From a virus, in the IMG/VR virus record IMGVR_UViG_3300022745_000022, positions 30,295 through 94,294 of that record: a stretch of 64,000 nucleotides of DNA. One strand, 5' to 3'. The translations under genes and the position numbers were made by a program. This document shows positions 8,829-19,385 of the stretch, piece after piece; positions within the stretch are counted from its first letter, which is position 1, and every line of letters starts with the position of its first letter. The notes beneath the pieces are model-generated. The model was given only the letters and a program-made list of their open reading frames with translations. It searched no databases and was not told the origin of the DNA.

Positions 8829-9568
8829 TGAAACGAACTAACCTCAGAAAGGTGTACGCAGGCGGTGGAATGATGGGCTGGCAGATGGCTGGCCAGGTCG
8901 CCGGTATGGGCGCTTCCGTCCTTGATGGACTGCAGACCAATGCCAAGACGCCGTCGATCGGAATGTCTGCTGCCAAAGGTGCACTCTCCGGCGTTGCAGC
9001 AGGTGCAGCATTTGGACCATGGGGAGCCGCTATTGGAGGTGTAGTTGGAGGTGCAGCTGGAGCCATCACCGGTTCCATCAACAAAGGCAAAGAAGAGCGT
9101 ACCATCAACCGCAATCTGCAGACCATTCGCCAGACTAACCTGGAACGTGGCGCCGCGGCAGTGGCCGCAGATCCCAGTCTCGCGTACGGCAACGCCGGTG
9201 TGAACTACTACGCCAATGGTGGCCGTCTCAACAACCCCATGAATGCCCAGCCTCAGGTAGGTGGCCAACTCAAACCCCTCAGCTCAGAGGCCACTGAAGT
9301 CGAGGGCCCATCGCATGAACAAGGCGGTGTAGAACTTCCCGGGATGGATGCTGAACTGGAAGGTGGCGAAACCACTTCCGGTAACAAGGTCTTCTCTGAG
9401 CAGCTCGGCTTTGCTCAGCTTCATAAGCCCATCGCCAAGGCCATCGGTAAGATAGAGACCAAGCCATTCACCCATGAGCGCGTCAATGCCCTGCGACGCC
9501 TCAAGGACAAAGAGGAAGAGCTCTTCCAGCAGCAGGAATTTCTCAAGCAAGCTTTAAACACATACTGA
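8828..9568 (+). CDS. Internal virion protein candidate with glycine zipper
   Basis: A 246-residue protein. Residues about 50-80 form a Gly/Ala-rich membrane-active segment (AAFGPWGAAIGGVVGGAAG), as in proteins that insert into the host membrane during DNA ejection. Around residue 160 it has GPSHEQGGVELPG followed by AELEGGETT, a motif pair I associate with crAss-like and other Bacteroidota phage virion proteins. The C-terminus is a charged helix. Its ATG overlaps the previous stop (TGATG) and the next gene begins 1 base after its stop. A role in the ejected core is inferred. Confidence 0.6.
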   Translation: MKRTNLRKVYAGGGMMGWQMAGQVAGMGASVLDGLQTNAKTPSIGMSAAKGALSGVAAGAAFGPWGAAIGGVVGGAAGAITGSINKGKEERTINRNLQTIRQTNLERGAAAVAADPSLAYGNAGVNYYANGGRLNNPMNAQPQVGGQLKPLSSEATEVEGPSHEQGGVELPGMDAELEGGETTSGNKVFSEQLGFAQLHKPIAKAIGKIETKPFTHERVNALRRLKDKEEELFQQQEFLKQALNTY

Positions 9569-9569
9569 T

Positions 9570-10973
9570 ATGGCCACCCTTCCTCCCAAGAAGCCGCTCA
9601 AGAAAGTGATACCTCCGACGGTACCACCGAAGATCAGCATTCCACTTCCGTATGCTGCTGATTACAGCATGCGTCCTGAAGCCGTGGGAATGGCCGATAA
9701 GCCGGTAGCTGATCACACGTACACCACTGCAGACACTAGCATCGGGCCTGGTCAGTATGACCGCACTCAACTACGTGGTGTGGAACAGAATAACACCTTC
9801 GCTGCCAAACCCGGGTGGATGACGAAGGTCAGTGGTGCCTTAGGGGCTGCGGCCCCGTACATCTCCAACATGGTGAACTCGTTTCGGCGCCCACCGATGC
9901 CGGCCACTCCGATACCATATAACCCTGTGCACTTCCGTAGGGTGAACTTCGGTGCCGCCAAGACCGAAGCTGACCGTATGATCGCTGGTCAAGACCAGGG
10001 ACTGCGCTATCTCCCGGAAAATGAAGCCACGGCCGCACGAACAGCCAATATGATCCAGGGCCTGCGCGCCAAAGGCCAGTACACCATGCAAGAACAAAAT
10101 GCCAATGCGGAGATAGCCAATGCGGAGGCCACGCAGAATGGACGTGTGGACATGGCCAATGTGAACTCCATGAACCAGTTCAACGATTCCCTGGTGGATC
10201 GTAACATCGCCATAGAGAACAATGCTAGTGCCAACCTGGCCAATGCCGGTGACAAGTACGTGGCCATCCAGAATGAGAAGGCCAAACAACAGCTCGAGGC
10301 CACCAAGTATGGCATCCTGCAAGGTGTGTATTCTACTTCTGGAGTGGTCAATCGTCTGGATGCAAGACTCCTGCGTGACCCGGTCACCGGTGAACTCCGT
10401 CGTATGGCCCATGGCGGCCTGATGCGTGCTGGTGGAATGATGCGCGTGTACGGTACCGGTGGAGAACTCATTGGTGGTCCCGGCGATACAGGAGGTGACC
10501 CCTCAGAAGCCAACAAGCCCAACCCCCGATACGCCACTGGCGCACAACTTGCCTACTACAAGGAGCAACTCAACCAGAAGCTCCGTGAGAAAGACCCGGA
10601 GGGCTACGACAACTTCTTCAAGGAGCGCACCAAGATCCTACGCAGTGGTGACCGCAAAGCGGCTGACCAGTTCGACCAGACCTCCAACTTCAACGCGTAC
10701 CTGTCACCAGACGAGGTCAAGCGTACACTCGGCGATGAGTATGATAATTACCTGAACTCCGTGCGTCAGGCCAGTCAGTTCATACCGGGACAGCAATACA
10801 AGCAACTCTACGGAAACACAGAAGGCAACCTCGACCCGGCTCAACTGAACTACGGTCGTAGGTTCGCCACGCTGTCCACGCTCACCTCACTGGATGACCA
10901 TGCCAGTAAGGTGCGTACCGACTACTCATACTCTCCGAAGACCGGAGTTAAAATGACACGCTCAAGAATCTGA
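9570..10973 (+). CDS. Internal virion/cargo protein candidate
   Basis: A 467-residue protein. It starts with a Pro/Lys-rich stretch, then a long Ala/Asn/Gln-rich helical region (about residues 140-255) with repeated NAE/ANA patterns, then a Gly/Met-rich segment (AHGGLMRAGGMMRVYGTGG, about 281-299) that may be membrane-active, and a charged helical C-terminus. This composition fits proteins packaged in the capsid and ejected with the DNA. No enzyme motif is visible. It is separated by one base from each neighbour in a run of similar proteins. Confidence 0.55.
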   Translation: MATLPPKKPLKKVIPPTVPPKISIPLPYAADYSMRPEAVGMADKPVADHTYTTADTSIGPGQYDRTQLRGVEQNNTFAAKPGWMTKVSGALGAAAPYISNMVNSFRRPPMPATPIPYNPVHFRRVNFGAAKTEADRMIAGQDQGLRYLPENEATAARTANMIQGLRAKGQYTMQEQNANAEIANAEATQNGRVDMANVNSMNQFNDSLVDRNIAIENNASANLANAGDKYVAIQNEKAKQQLEATKYGILQGVYSTSGVVNRLDARLLRDPVTGELRRMAHGGLMRAGGMMRVYGTGGELIGGPGDTGGDPSEANKPNPRYATGAQLAYYKEQLNQKLREKDPEGYDNFFKERTKILRSGDRKAADQFDQTSNFNAYLSPDEVKRTLGDEYDNYLNSVRQASQFIPGQQYKQLYGNTEGNLDPAQLNYGRRFATLSTLTSLDDHASKVRTDYSYSPKTGVKMTRSRI

Positions 10974-10974
10974 C

Positions 10975-13140
10975 ATGCCAAACTACAACGGTTACCGTCA
11001 ATCGAATTCCACGGAGATCCCACGCTATGTGGGCTCTGCTGTTCCAGAGATGTCCGTGGCCGCTCAGATGCTCCAGCAGCGTTATGATCAGTCACGCAAC
11101 TATGAGGACATGCTGGACCAGGGGATCAACTCCTCCACGTCCACTCCTCAGGATACGCAACTGCTGGAAGGACTCAAGAACGAGTACCGCGGGAAGATCA
11201 AGGAACGCGCCGGCAAGGGGGACTACGAGAACATGGTCCGTGAGACCGCTCGTGATGCCCGTGAGTTCGTGACCAAGTACCAGCCCATCGCCACCAATCA
11301 GAAGGCGGTCCAGGATTACTACACGGACCTCCAGGACAAAGTGGAGAAGAAGTTCATCTCCAAGGACACCGCTGACGCCCTGTACAATATGAGCGTGAGC
11401 TCTTACAAGGGTCTGCAGAAAGACCCGGTCACCGGACAATACACCAACCACTTCCGTGGCACCTCAGCAGCGGAGGACATCGACATGTCCAAGTGGGTGG
11501 ATGAAGCACTCAAGGGACTCAATCCCCAAACACTGGGTTCCACTGTTCGCAAGATCAATGGTGACTTCTACGAGGAGGTTGGAGGTAGGACAGTGAAGCT
11601 GAACATGGATCGTATCTGGCCTGCCCTACAAGCTGCCATGGGAAGTGACCCCAAGTTCCAGTCCTTCGCGCGCCAGCACGCAATGCTCTCCAGTTACCCT
11701 GCCCGCAACCTGAGCGAGGACACCGTGGCCAAGCATCCGGAATTGTACAACCAGATCAAGCAGATCCAGCAAGCCAATGGGATATCCTTCCAGGACGCTG
11801 CTCAGCAATACTACGGTGCCACTGCAGGTAATGACCTTATGAAGCAGGCATATACCATGGGTGCCAAGTACATCCGCGATGACCGTGAGTCCAGCTACAA
11901 GAACATGGGCATGACCGAGGTCGCGCAGCATGACTTGGCTGATAAGGAGAAGGACATCTTCGGCGGTATGATACCACTGAATCTTCCCGGTAGTAAGATG
12001 GACACTCCGGATAAGATCATGCAAGGCAGTACTGATCTGCAGACTGCCATGCAGAAAGCTTCAAATGATACAGCAGCACTACTACGTAACCTGAAGCAGG
12101 TAACCGGTACACGTCCTGACGGTACAAAATACGAGAAGTACATGGATGCTGATGGTGTGGAACAGACCGATAAAGTTGAAGCCAACCGCCTCACTGTTGC
12201 CCAGCTTGCCATGCAAAAGGCTGCAGTTGAAGAACGTGCGGCACGTCTACAGAAAGCAGTGGGGCTTACTCCAAAGGAGGTTGCACTTATGCAATCCCTG
12301 GATAAACAAGAAGACTGGAGTCCCGCTGCACTCACGGAGATACCAGGTATAAAAACCATGGGTATCCTCCATAAGATAGGGGATAAGCTGTCAGCATTGG
12401 GTGACAAGTTGAATCCACAATCGACTCGTAACTTGATACTGTCTGCCACAGGTCTTGATCAGAAATGGCGCAACTACGAGCAGGCCGTCAAAGAGGACTC
12501 CAAGAATTCCACCGTAGAAAGTGGTCTGTTCCAGTTCAATAGTATAGCCGCTAATAAGAGCATGAACAAGGTATTCACGGACCTGGTACTCAACCTAGAT
12601 AAAGACGGCATCAAGGCTGGTGCAGTTGGATTGCAGCATATGAATGGAGACAAGCTCGAATCTGATGACTATAAGAAGGTACAGGGAGAATCCTCTTTTG
12701 CTGGATGGGCTTTGGATCCTGGAAGCAATAAGATTAAACTGGTGTTCAAAGCCGGCCATATGGGTGAATCCAAAGGGGAGCTCAAAGGTGAACAGGGACT
12801 GTATATGATGGATGCTCCCCCTCAGGTGTACGAGTATCTGCGGAAAAGTGGACAATCGGAAGCTACCCATCTCGTGCTCTCTCAAGCGATCGGTTCACTG
12901 GAGAACTACGAGAATAAGAAGGTCACGCTTCCATTCCACGATGGCACAGTAACCGTGTCGCGGCGTACACCTTATGATCAGGAAAATCCAGATCCACGCG
13001 TAGTCGGTAATCAGAACCCGCAGTATGTGATGACCTTTGAATTCCCAGATGGTAAGCGTGAGCTACTTGCACAGGATAAGGATGAGGTCATCGCCAAGAT
13101 CATAGGTAACCACAACATCATAGAAAAAGCCAAAAAGTAA
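10975..13140 (+). CDS. Cargo/internal virion protein
   Basis: A 721-residue, mainly helical protein. The N-terminal 110 residues (IPRYVGSAVPEMSVAAQMLQ, then repeated helices with charged heptads) resemble N-termini of cargo proteins encoded just upstream of the RNA polymerase in crAss-like phages. The central part continues helical; the C-terminal quarter (about 500-721) is more mixed and ends in a basic helix. No catalytic residues are recognised. The stop overlaps the next start (TAATG). It probably forms part of the protein core ejected with the genome; this is family- and position-based inference. Confidence 0.6.
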   Translation: MPNYNGYRQSNSTEIPRYVGSAVPEMSVAAQMLQQRYDQSRNYEDMLDQGINSSTSTPQDTQLLEGLKNEYRGKIKERAGKGDYENMVRETARDAREFVTKYQPIATNQKAVQDYYTDLQDKVEKKFISKDTADALYNMSVSSYKGLQKDPVTGQYTNHFRGTSAAEDIDMSKWVDEALKGLNPQTLGSTVRKINGDFYEEVGGRTVKLNMDRIWPALQAAMGSDPKFQSFARQHAMLSSYPARNLSEDTVAKHPELYNQIKQIQQANGISFQDAAQQYYGATAGNDLMKQAYTMGAKYIRDDRESSYKNMGMTEVAQHDLADKEKDIFGGMIPLNLPGSKMDTPDKIMQGSTDLQTAMQKASNDTAALLRNLKQVTGTRPDGTKYEKYMDADGVEQTDKVEANRLTVAQLAMQKAAVEERAARLQKAVGLTPKEVALMQSLDKQEDWSPAALTEIPGIKTMGILHKIGDKLSALGDKLNPQSTRNLILSATGLDQKWRNYEQAVKEDSKNSTVESGLFQFNSIAANKSMNKVFTDLVLNLDKDGIKAGAVGLQHMNGDKLESDDYKKVQGESSFAGWALDPGSNKIKLVFKAGHMGESKGELKGEQGLYMMDAPPQVYEYLRKSGQSEATHLVLSQAIGSLENYENKKVTLPFHDGTVTVSRRTPYDQENPDPRVVGNQNPQYVMTFEFPDGKRELLAQDKDEVIAKIIGNHNIIEKAKK

Positions 13141-16100
13141 TGCCGGGCATTGAAGATCTGAAGGACTCCTACGACACCACTGGCCCCGGGCCTGGTGACT
13201 CCATGAAAGGTAAGCGTGGGTCTATCAATGCTATACAGGATATCCCCAAGAATCCTGGAATGGCCATGAGTGGTCAGATCAACTCAGGTCAGGACGCCAG
13301 CAAGTACCCGTTTCAGCTCAAAAGCGGTGCTGATAACGATCTGCTCCGTGCACAGAACCAGGGCTTCTGGAAGACGCTAGGACTCCGTGCAGCCAACTTT
13401 ATTCCCAACGTCCTCACCGGTACGGTAGAGACAGTGGGCTATGCAGGATCCCTCTTTGGAGAATGGGGTAAGGATCGCGACTATTCCAACGAGCTCACGC
13501 GCCAGATGCAAGCCTGGCATGACCCCTTCGGTGAGACCTACCGGGAACACCCCAATCAGACCTTCGACTTCACAGATAGCGCGTGGTGGCTGGACAACAT
13601 GTTCCAGCTCGGGGAATCTGTAGCACAGTTCGCACTTCCAGCCATGGGAGAAGCCAAGCTCTTCGAAGGGCTGGCTAAGACTGCGTCGATCGGTCGTAAG
13701 TCATTCAAGGCACTCTCCCTCGCAGGTGAAGTAGCGACTTCAGCTTCTCTCGCCTACGCTGAAGGTGCCATGAGCGGCTACCAGATCTACGACCAGGTGT
13801 ACAAAGCACGCTTCGATAAGCTTCGCTGGCAAGGCGTAGATGACGAGACTGCTCACCAGCAGGCCCGTGAGGATGCTTCCAATGCCGCGGCCACCACGGT
13901 GCAGATGAACGTGGCCATGAATACGCTACTCAACATGAGTGAGCTAGCGCCACTATTCAAGCATTCCGAAGCTCGCGTCCTGGATTATATGCGCCAGAAC
14001 GGTAAGCGCCTGGCGGGAGAGACTGCAGAACAGTTCGACAAGCGACTCCTTCAGGAAGCCACTGAAAGCGGGCTATTCAAGAATCGCAAGGGACTCACCA
14101 GTTACGCAGGTGTAGCCTTTCAGGAAGGCCTAGAGGAAGTCAATACCCAGTATGCAGAATACGAAGGACGCCGGCAAGGCATCGATGGCAAGAAGCGTGA
14201 CCTACTCAGTGCACTCACTGACTTCGGCCAAGCGCTTACGGATGTCTCCAACCAGGAAGGCATGCTCAACTTCGCCCTTGGCTCACTTGGTGGCTTGGGT
14301 AATGCCGTGGCAATCGACCATCTCCCCGTGAACCGCGTGGCTACAGTGGACGACCAGGGAAAGAAGACCTATCAGTTCTACACCGGTAAGGCCATAGAGG
14401 CTGACCGCACCCACGCCCAGTTCAAGAGTATCGCCGACGCCTTGGTCCATGACTACGGGTACATCGACAACAAGCTCCAGGAGCTACATGAAGCCACACT
14501 GAGGGATGATCACATCGGTGCTGAGAAGGCGCGACTGGATCTCTTCGACACATTGGCCATGCACAGCGTCAGCACCGGTGCAGGTAACAACCTCATCTCC
14601 ACCTTCAAGGAAATGCTGGGTACGCCCAACACGTCACGTCACGCAGAGTACCAGCAGCAGATGGAAGCGCTGGAGAAGCAGCTTCAACAGACCACTGACC
14701 CCGAAGAGGTCAAGGCCATTCAACAGGCCAAGTTCGACCTGATCCAGAAGATCAATGCCAATACGAGCGAGGCCATGGATAAGGGCTTGGCCATGAACTT
14801 GCAGGACCATTCCTATCAGCAGCGTGCACAACAGTCGATTGACGACATTGAGCACTATCAGAAGCTATTCGATAATGTCCATGCCAAGTTCAACACGGAC
14901 GAGGAGAAGGAGATCGGTGTACCGAACTATGTGTTTGCAGTCATGGCCGGTCAGTACCGTCTGAACAAGATGGTGGAGCGCGGTAACATGGATCTGGCCA
15001 AACTGAAGGCTGACCACATGCTGGCCTTCGCCGGCCTTCCTGCCAATACTATCGAGATGTACAACCGCGCGGCGGTGCAGTTCCAGGACACACTGGAAAC
15101 TCACCAGCGCCGCATCGGCCGCATCCAGGGGGACCTGAATCAGCTCCGCGCTGCACTGGAGAAGGGAGACGATGGGATGGTGAACAAGATCCTGGACAAG
15201 TATCGCCTGCTCGGCTACACTGGGGAGAACCTGTCTGCAAAGCTCATCGAGCGCATGCAGGACATGATCAACAACTCCAATGAGGCCATCAAGGACGCGC
15301 ACGCCAGCTTGGAGCGCGATACCGGTTATGCCAAGTGGAAGGAGAAACATCCTGACGGTAAGCTGGACGAGTACGGCCAGGAGCTCACCAAGAAGTTCGG
15401 CAGTTCAGCCGCCATCAAGGATATGGAAGGTCAGCTCATGACCATGCAGCAGATCGCAGAGAATAACAATGCCCGTGTGCACGACCTGCTCCATGACAGC
15501 GATTCCATCAAGGCTGTACAGCGCAAGCTCATCAAGAACATCAAGGACCAACACGCCATGCTAGAGGAAGAGACCAAAAGCAAGGCCGTGGAGAAAGAAC
15601 TCCAGGCCGCTGCTGAGCGTGCACATGTGGAGGGTAACATCAATGCCCTCAGTGATCAAGAGCGCACGCACCTCACGGAGCTCCACGAACACATGCAAGC
15701 CGAAGGTGTAGCACGTGCCGGTATGCAGAAGGCTCAGGAAGACCTGAACAAGCTCAACGTCACCTCGCACAAAGCCTGGAACGTACCCTGGCAGGCAAAG
15801 CATGCACTGGCCAATCGTGAACTGTCCAAGCACAGTAAGAACCTGGCCGTGGCTCAGCAGCGCCAGGAGGAGATCCGTGCCAAGCTGGACGAGATCCGCA
15901 CGGCCAAGATGGACCAGGGAACGCCAGCCGTGGCGCCAGTGGCCGCTCAAGAGAGAGCACAACCAGAACAAACTCAACCTGTCGATAATGGGACAACTGA
16001 TCAATCTACCGAACCATCCACCGAAGCAGCGCAACCGGCTGCACCTGTGGTGGAATCACCGGCTACAGGACCTGGGGTGGTGGCTAATGAGACTGGCGGA

Positions 16101-18284
16101 CAAGCTCCTGCGGCTCCGCTGACCACTGACTCAGAGCGGAAGGCCATGAAGTACCTCACTCAACTTGACCGGTTACCTGCTGAGGTCATCAAGGCATTCG
16201 AACAGGTAGAGACTGCACTGAAGAGTGGCCTGCCCCTGGACATGGACGCGTTCTTCCGCCGGGGGGATATCGTCGAGGCCCTGGAACAGAACCTGGTCGC
16301 CAGATTCCTACTCAAGCGTTCACTGGAGCTGCTAAAGGACTACGTGGACTCACTTCCCAAGACTGAGCGGCCGGTAGATACCAGCGCTCCTGCAGAGGAG
16401 CAAGTGGAGCAGGAACAGGCTCAGCCGGAAGAGACTGTCATCCAGCCGGTGGCCATGATCCCCTCAGAACCCCCTACCCGAAACGCCACTGACATTGAAG
16501 TGGAGGGCGATTACCGCGAGCACGTCGGTAAGAAGCGCATCAGCGCGCTGACCATGGCCAACAACACCTTGGAGACCACTGACTACACGGATAACAAGGG
16601 CAATTACCGCATTGCTGGTCGTGACCTCAATCCAAATACGGATCCTGATGTTACTGACCCGAAGAAGCTACTGGCCGGTACCAAGGTCACGCTGGAGGTG
16701 GATACCTCCTACGATGGCCTGACCTGGGACCCCACTACTCCCAATACCAAGATCAAGGTCACCTATGCTGACTTCGCAGACGAGAAAGGTAACGTGACGG
16801 ACATCGACAATGTCCCGATCCGTATCCTGGGCCCGGATGGCAAGGTAAAAGGCTACGTGCCCACGATCGATTTTCTCACCCGTCGCTTTCCTGGAGCTAC
16901 AGGTCCTGAAGGCTTTCGCAACATCGTAGCCGTGCACACGATCCCGGATGGGAACGGCGGCACCATAGAGGTGGATAACCTCACCAAGCAGATTAATATC
17001 CTACGCAGCTTGCGTAACCGTATCGTGAAGAACGGCAAGATCGAGACCACACTGGGAGAGAAAGGTGCCGGCACGGTGATCCGTAATGTCACCGACCAGG
17101 GAGATGGTACTTTCTATCCCACCCGTGGTATCGCTGTGTCCAAGTCCAAGCCAGCAACGAGCCTACTCCCGGATTACAAGAACCTGAAGCTTGTCATCAT
17201 ACAAGATGGTCTGGCCTACACTTCTTTCGGACGTGACGTACCTGTGGCCAACAATCCTGCCGAACTCAAGCAACGCCATAACACACCCGCGGTACTGTTA
17301 CCTGGCGCCAATGGCCAGGGTATCGCTGAGCCGCTGTACATGCCCATGATCAACAGCCACCTGGACTTCAGCTCCATCGAGCGTGCCATCACACTATACC
17401 TCAGCCAGGACCAGAACAAAGAGGAGATCGCTGCGTTCTTCAAAGAGAGTGGGCTCAACCTGCGCAACTCCAAGGATCTGCGCAAGTACATCAACCGTCA
17501 GTTCACCTACATGGAATCCTTCGATGCCAGTCACACGGCATTGAATGCCAAGGTGAGTCCCAAGTTCCTGTTCAACGTGACAGAGCCTACGGACAAGCTG
17601 GCCAGTATCATGGTAGGCTGGTCCGCCAGTGGCCAACGCCCGGAGTTCGCCTCCCTGGCAAACGGAGAGCTCAGTGAGAACTTCAAGAACATCCTACGCA
17701 ATGGTCTGGTGACTCGCTTCCGCAATGTGAACTTCGACGACGGCATCAATACCAGCGGTGAATTCACAGAGCATTACTACTCGGTGGATCCCCGCACTAA
17801 GAAGGGTTCCTGGAAGACCAGGAAGTTCAGCAACTATAACGAGTACATCCTGACCAATGCAGAGACCTATGCGTACGGTCGTAACCAGATCGGTGACCGG
17901 TACGTGTACACGGCCAATCCCAGCATCCCATTCGGAGAGGAGCTAAAGCCGGCAACCGACCCGGGTCCCGTAACCGTGACCAGCCTTAAGGAAGAGGGCC
18001 CTGCATCAGCCACTGTCCCCGCGCGTGTGGATATCAATTCCGCGGACGCTGCGGATCTGCTGGATAGTATGGGCCATTTCTACCCGGGAACCGCTTCCAC
18101 AACGAGCTACATAGAGCCATCAGAAAATATGCGCCCCCTGTCGATCGATGTATTGCAGGAATTATCTAACTTCACTCCGCCCGGCAAGCACAACGGCCTT
18201 TCGGTGGATGATGCGATGAAGCAGCTCCTGCGAAATGGCATAGGGTATCTTGCTGAAGGGTATAACCCGTTCATCAAATGCTGA
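13140..18284 (+). CDS. Large internal virion/cargo protein (1714 residues)
   Basis: The second largest gene in the window. Residues 1-240 include hydrophobic helices (e.g. LGLRAANFIPNVLTGTVETV, AGEVATSASLAYAEGAMSGY) that may interact with membrane. Residues about 400-950 are long coiled-coil-like helices, 940-1010 are a Pro/Glu/Gln-rich linker, and 1110-1600 are a mixed domain with the pattern KDLRKYINRQFTYMESF. The C-terminus carries VDINSADAADLLD, similar to a helix-hairpin-helix (about 1625-1637), and ends GYNPFIKC, an ending I remember from crAss-like giant virion proteins. Probably packaged and ejected with the DNA. No catalytic site is recognised. Contains no DxDxD polymerase motif. Confidence 0.65.
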   Translation: MPGIEDLKDSYDTTGPGPGDSMKGKRGSINAIQDIPKNPGMAMSGQINSGQDASKYPFQLKSGADNDLLRAQNQGFWKTLGLRAANFIPNVLTGTVETVGYAGSLFGEWGKDRDYSNELTRQMQAWHDPFGETYREHPNQTFDFTDSAWWLDNMFQLGESVAQFALPAMGEAKLFEGLAKTASIGRKSFKALSLAGEVATSASLAYAEGAMSGYQIYDQVYKARFDKLRWQGVDDETAHQQAREDASNAAATTVQMNVAMNTLLNMSELAPLFKHSEARVLDYMRQNGKRLAGETAEQFDKRLLQEATESGLFKNRKGLTSYAGVAFQEGLEEVNTQYAEYEGRRQGIDGKKRDLLSALTDFGQALTDVSNQEGMLNFALGSLGGLGNAVAIDHLPVNRVATVDDQGKKTYQFYTGKAIEADRTHAQFKSIADALVHDYGYIDNKLQELHEATLRDDHIGAEKARLDLFDTLAMHSVSTGAGNNLISTFKEMLGTPNTSRHAEYQQQMEALEKQLQQTTDPEEVKAIQQAKFDLIQKINANTSEAMDKGLAMNLQDHSYQQRAQQSIDDIEHYQKLFDNVHAKFNTDEEKEIGVPNYVFAVMAGQYRLNKMVERGNMDLAKLKADHMLAFAGLPANTIEMYNRAAVQFQDTLETHQRRIGRIQGDLNQLRAALEKGDDGMVNKILDKYRLLGYTGENLSAKLIERMQDMINNSNEAIKDAHASLERDTGYAKWKEKHPDGKLDEYGQELTKKFGSSAAIKDMEGQLMTMQQIAENNNARVHDLLHDSDSIKAVQRKLIKNIKDQHAMLEEETKSKAVEKELQAAAERAHVEGNINALSDQERTHLTELHEHMQAEGVARAGMQKAQEDLNKLNVTSHKAWNVPWQAKHALANRELSKHSKNLAVAQQRQEEIRAKLDEIRTAKMDQGTPAVAPVAAQERAQPEQTQPVDNGTTDQSTEPSTEAAQPAAPVVESPATGPGVVANETGGQAPAAPLTTDSERKAMKYLTQLDRLPAEVIKAFEQVETALKSGLPLDMDAFFRRGDIVEALEQNLVARFLLKRSLELLKDYVDSLPKTERPVDTSAPAEEQVEQEQAQPEETVIQPVAMIPSEPPTRNATDIEVEGDYREHVGKKRISALTMANNTLETTDYTDNKGNYRIAGRDLNPNTDPDVTDPKKLLAGTKVTLEVDTSYDGLTWDPTTPNTKIKVTYADFADEKGNVTDIDNVPIRILGPDGKVKGYVPTIDFLTRRFPGATGPEGFRNIVAVHTIPDGNGGTIEVDNLTKQINILRSLRNRIVKNGKIETTLGEKGAGTVIRNVTDQGDGTFYPTRGIAVSKSKPATSLLPDYKNLKLVIIQDGLAYTSFGRDVPVANNPAELKQRHNTPAVLLPGANGQGIAEPLYMPMINSHLDFSSIERAITLYLSQDQNKEEIAAFFKESGLNLRNSKDLRKYINRQFTYMESFDASHTALNAKVSPKFLFNVTEPTDKLASIMVGWSASGQRPEFASLANGELSENFKNILRNGLVTRFRNVNFDDGINTSGEFTEHYYSVDPRTKKGSWKTRKFSNYNEYILTNAETYAYGRNQIGDRYVYTANPSIPFGEELKPATDPGPVTVTSLKEEGPASATVPARVDINSADAADLLDSMGHFYPGTASTTSYIEPSENMRPLSIDVLQELSNFTPPGKHNGLSVDDAMKQLLRNGIGYLAEGYNPFIKC

Positions 18285-18285
18285 C

Positions 18286-19002
18286 ATGGCTACATGTAAC
18301 TTTCAAGCCCCGAATGGTAGGACATCGCTCCTTCACGCGGGGCTTTCTCAATTGATAGGAGACAAGCTTGCTGACGTTGCTTGGCTCAAGCTTCGCGATT
18401 CGCGAATCATGGAACGTACGGACAACTGGAGCAAACTGGGTCTGGACGAGAATGGTGAACCCACCGTGACCTCCACACTCCAGCTCCTGGGTGTGGGTAA
18501 CCATGTACAGGCCCAACAGCTCGGTAAGCTCATCACGCGCTGGAACCTGCGCCCACGGCCGGGTGCACTCACCACCTTCTACGGCAACCGCAGCCTGGCG
18601 CAAGCCATGGCCAAGCAGCTCAGGGATAAGAGCGGTGACCAATACAACCTCCTGCATATCCGCTACAACCCCACCACGGCTGACATCGAAGTCTCCCCCA
18701 AGCAGATCACCGAGAAAGTACATTATGCACCCAGCCGTAAGGAACTGCGCGAGCAACCCAATGCCGATGAACAGCGCCAACAACTCGAGCAGGAACGGGA
18801 GAAGGCACTCTCTGAAGCCTCCAAACCCTGGATGCAGCTGGACTTCATCACAGATCCCAAGTTGCTGAACACGAAAGTAAAGCAGACGGTGCAGGTGGAA
18901 GATAGCGATGAGGAACTGGAACGGGAGATCACCATCGGCAAGCTACAAGCCCCGGTGAAACGGGAATTTGAAATACTGCGTAAACTGCTGGCTTGTATAT
19001 GA
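18286..19002 (+). CDS. Virion-associated protein resembling the N-terminus of crAss-like giant proteins
   Basis: 238 residues from ATG at 18286, one base after the previous stop; a longer frame reaches back to 18250 but would overlap the 1714-residue gene. The start MATCNFQAPNGRTSLLHAGL, followed by LADVAWLKLRDSRIMER and KLGLDENGEPT, matches what I remember as the N-terminus of crAss-like polymerase/cargo polyproteins, here as a short separate protein. The C-terminal third is a charged coiled coil (QQLEQEREKALSEASK). It may be a detached domain of the giant protein encoded at 23721. Confidence 0.5.
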   Translation: MATCNFQAPNGRTSLLHAGLSQLIGDKLADVAWLKLRDSRIMERTDNWSKLGLDENGEPTVTSTLQLLGVGNHVQAQQLGKLITRWNLRPRPGALTTFYGNRSLAQAMAKQLRDKSGDQYNLLHIRYNPTTADIEVSPKQITEKVHYAPSRKELREQPNADEQRQQLEQEREKALSEASKPWMQLDFITDPKLLNTKVKQTVQVEDSDEELEREITIGKLQAPVKREFEILRKLLACI

Positions 19003-19385
19003 GCGACAAAGTCACCATAAGCAGGGTAGAAGCAGAGGCCTTGAAAGCCAGGGCGAGACACCAGGAGTTACTGGATCTATTAAGCAAGCTTGGCAAGCCG
19101 GAAAGCAGCACGCCACTGCTGAAAGAGATCTCCGACAAACTTTCTGCACTCACCACTGCAGTAGGCAGCCTTGACTTTACGGTGCCGGAAACAAAGATCC
19201 CAGATCTGGATCTTACTCAAGTTGTCAAGGAACTCTCCAAGGTATCGGCCACGATCCAACATGAGATGGCGCGCCTGCTGGAGAGCCAGCCACGATTTCC
19301 TGACGCATACGAATTTAGCTTCTCACGAGACGCTGAAGGTAATATAAAATCTCCCATAACTGTAAAAACAATCTATAATGGCTAA
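18999..19385 (+). CDS. Small coiled-coil virion protein of the fibre/decoration module
   Basis: 128 residues from ATG at 18999, overlapping the previous stop (ATGA). The N-terminus is a helical segment (VEAEALKARARHQELLDLL) and the C-terminus ends in AYEFSFSRDAEGNIKSPIT, a pattern I associate with a small protein that regularly precedes fibre/decoration proteins in many phages. It overlaps the next gene by 8 bases. No function beyond structural assembly can be proposed. Confidence 0.5.
   Translation: MSDKVTISRVEAEALKARARHQELLDLLSKLGKPESSTPLLKEISDKLSALTTAVGSLDFTVPETKIPDLDLTQVVKELSKVSATIQHEMARLLESQPRFPDAYEFSFSRDAEGNIKSPITVKTIYNG

Noticed and set aside
18010-18060. Helix-hairpin-helix DNA-binding domain in the 1714-residue protein
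   Set aside because: VDINSADAADLLD looks similar, but it is a single short match without the second hairpin; kept only as a remark.
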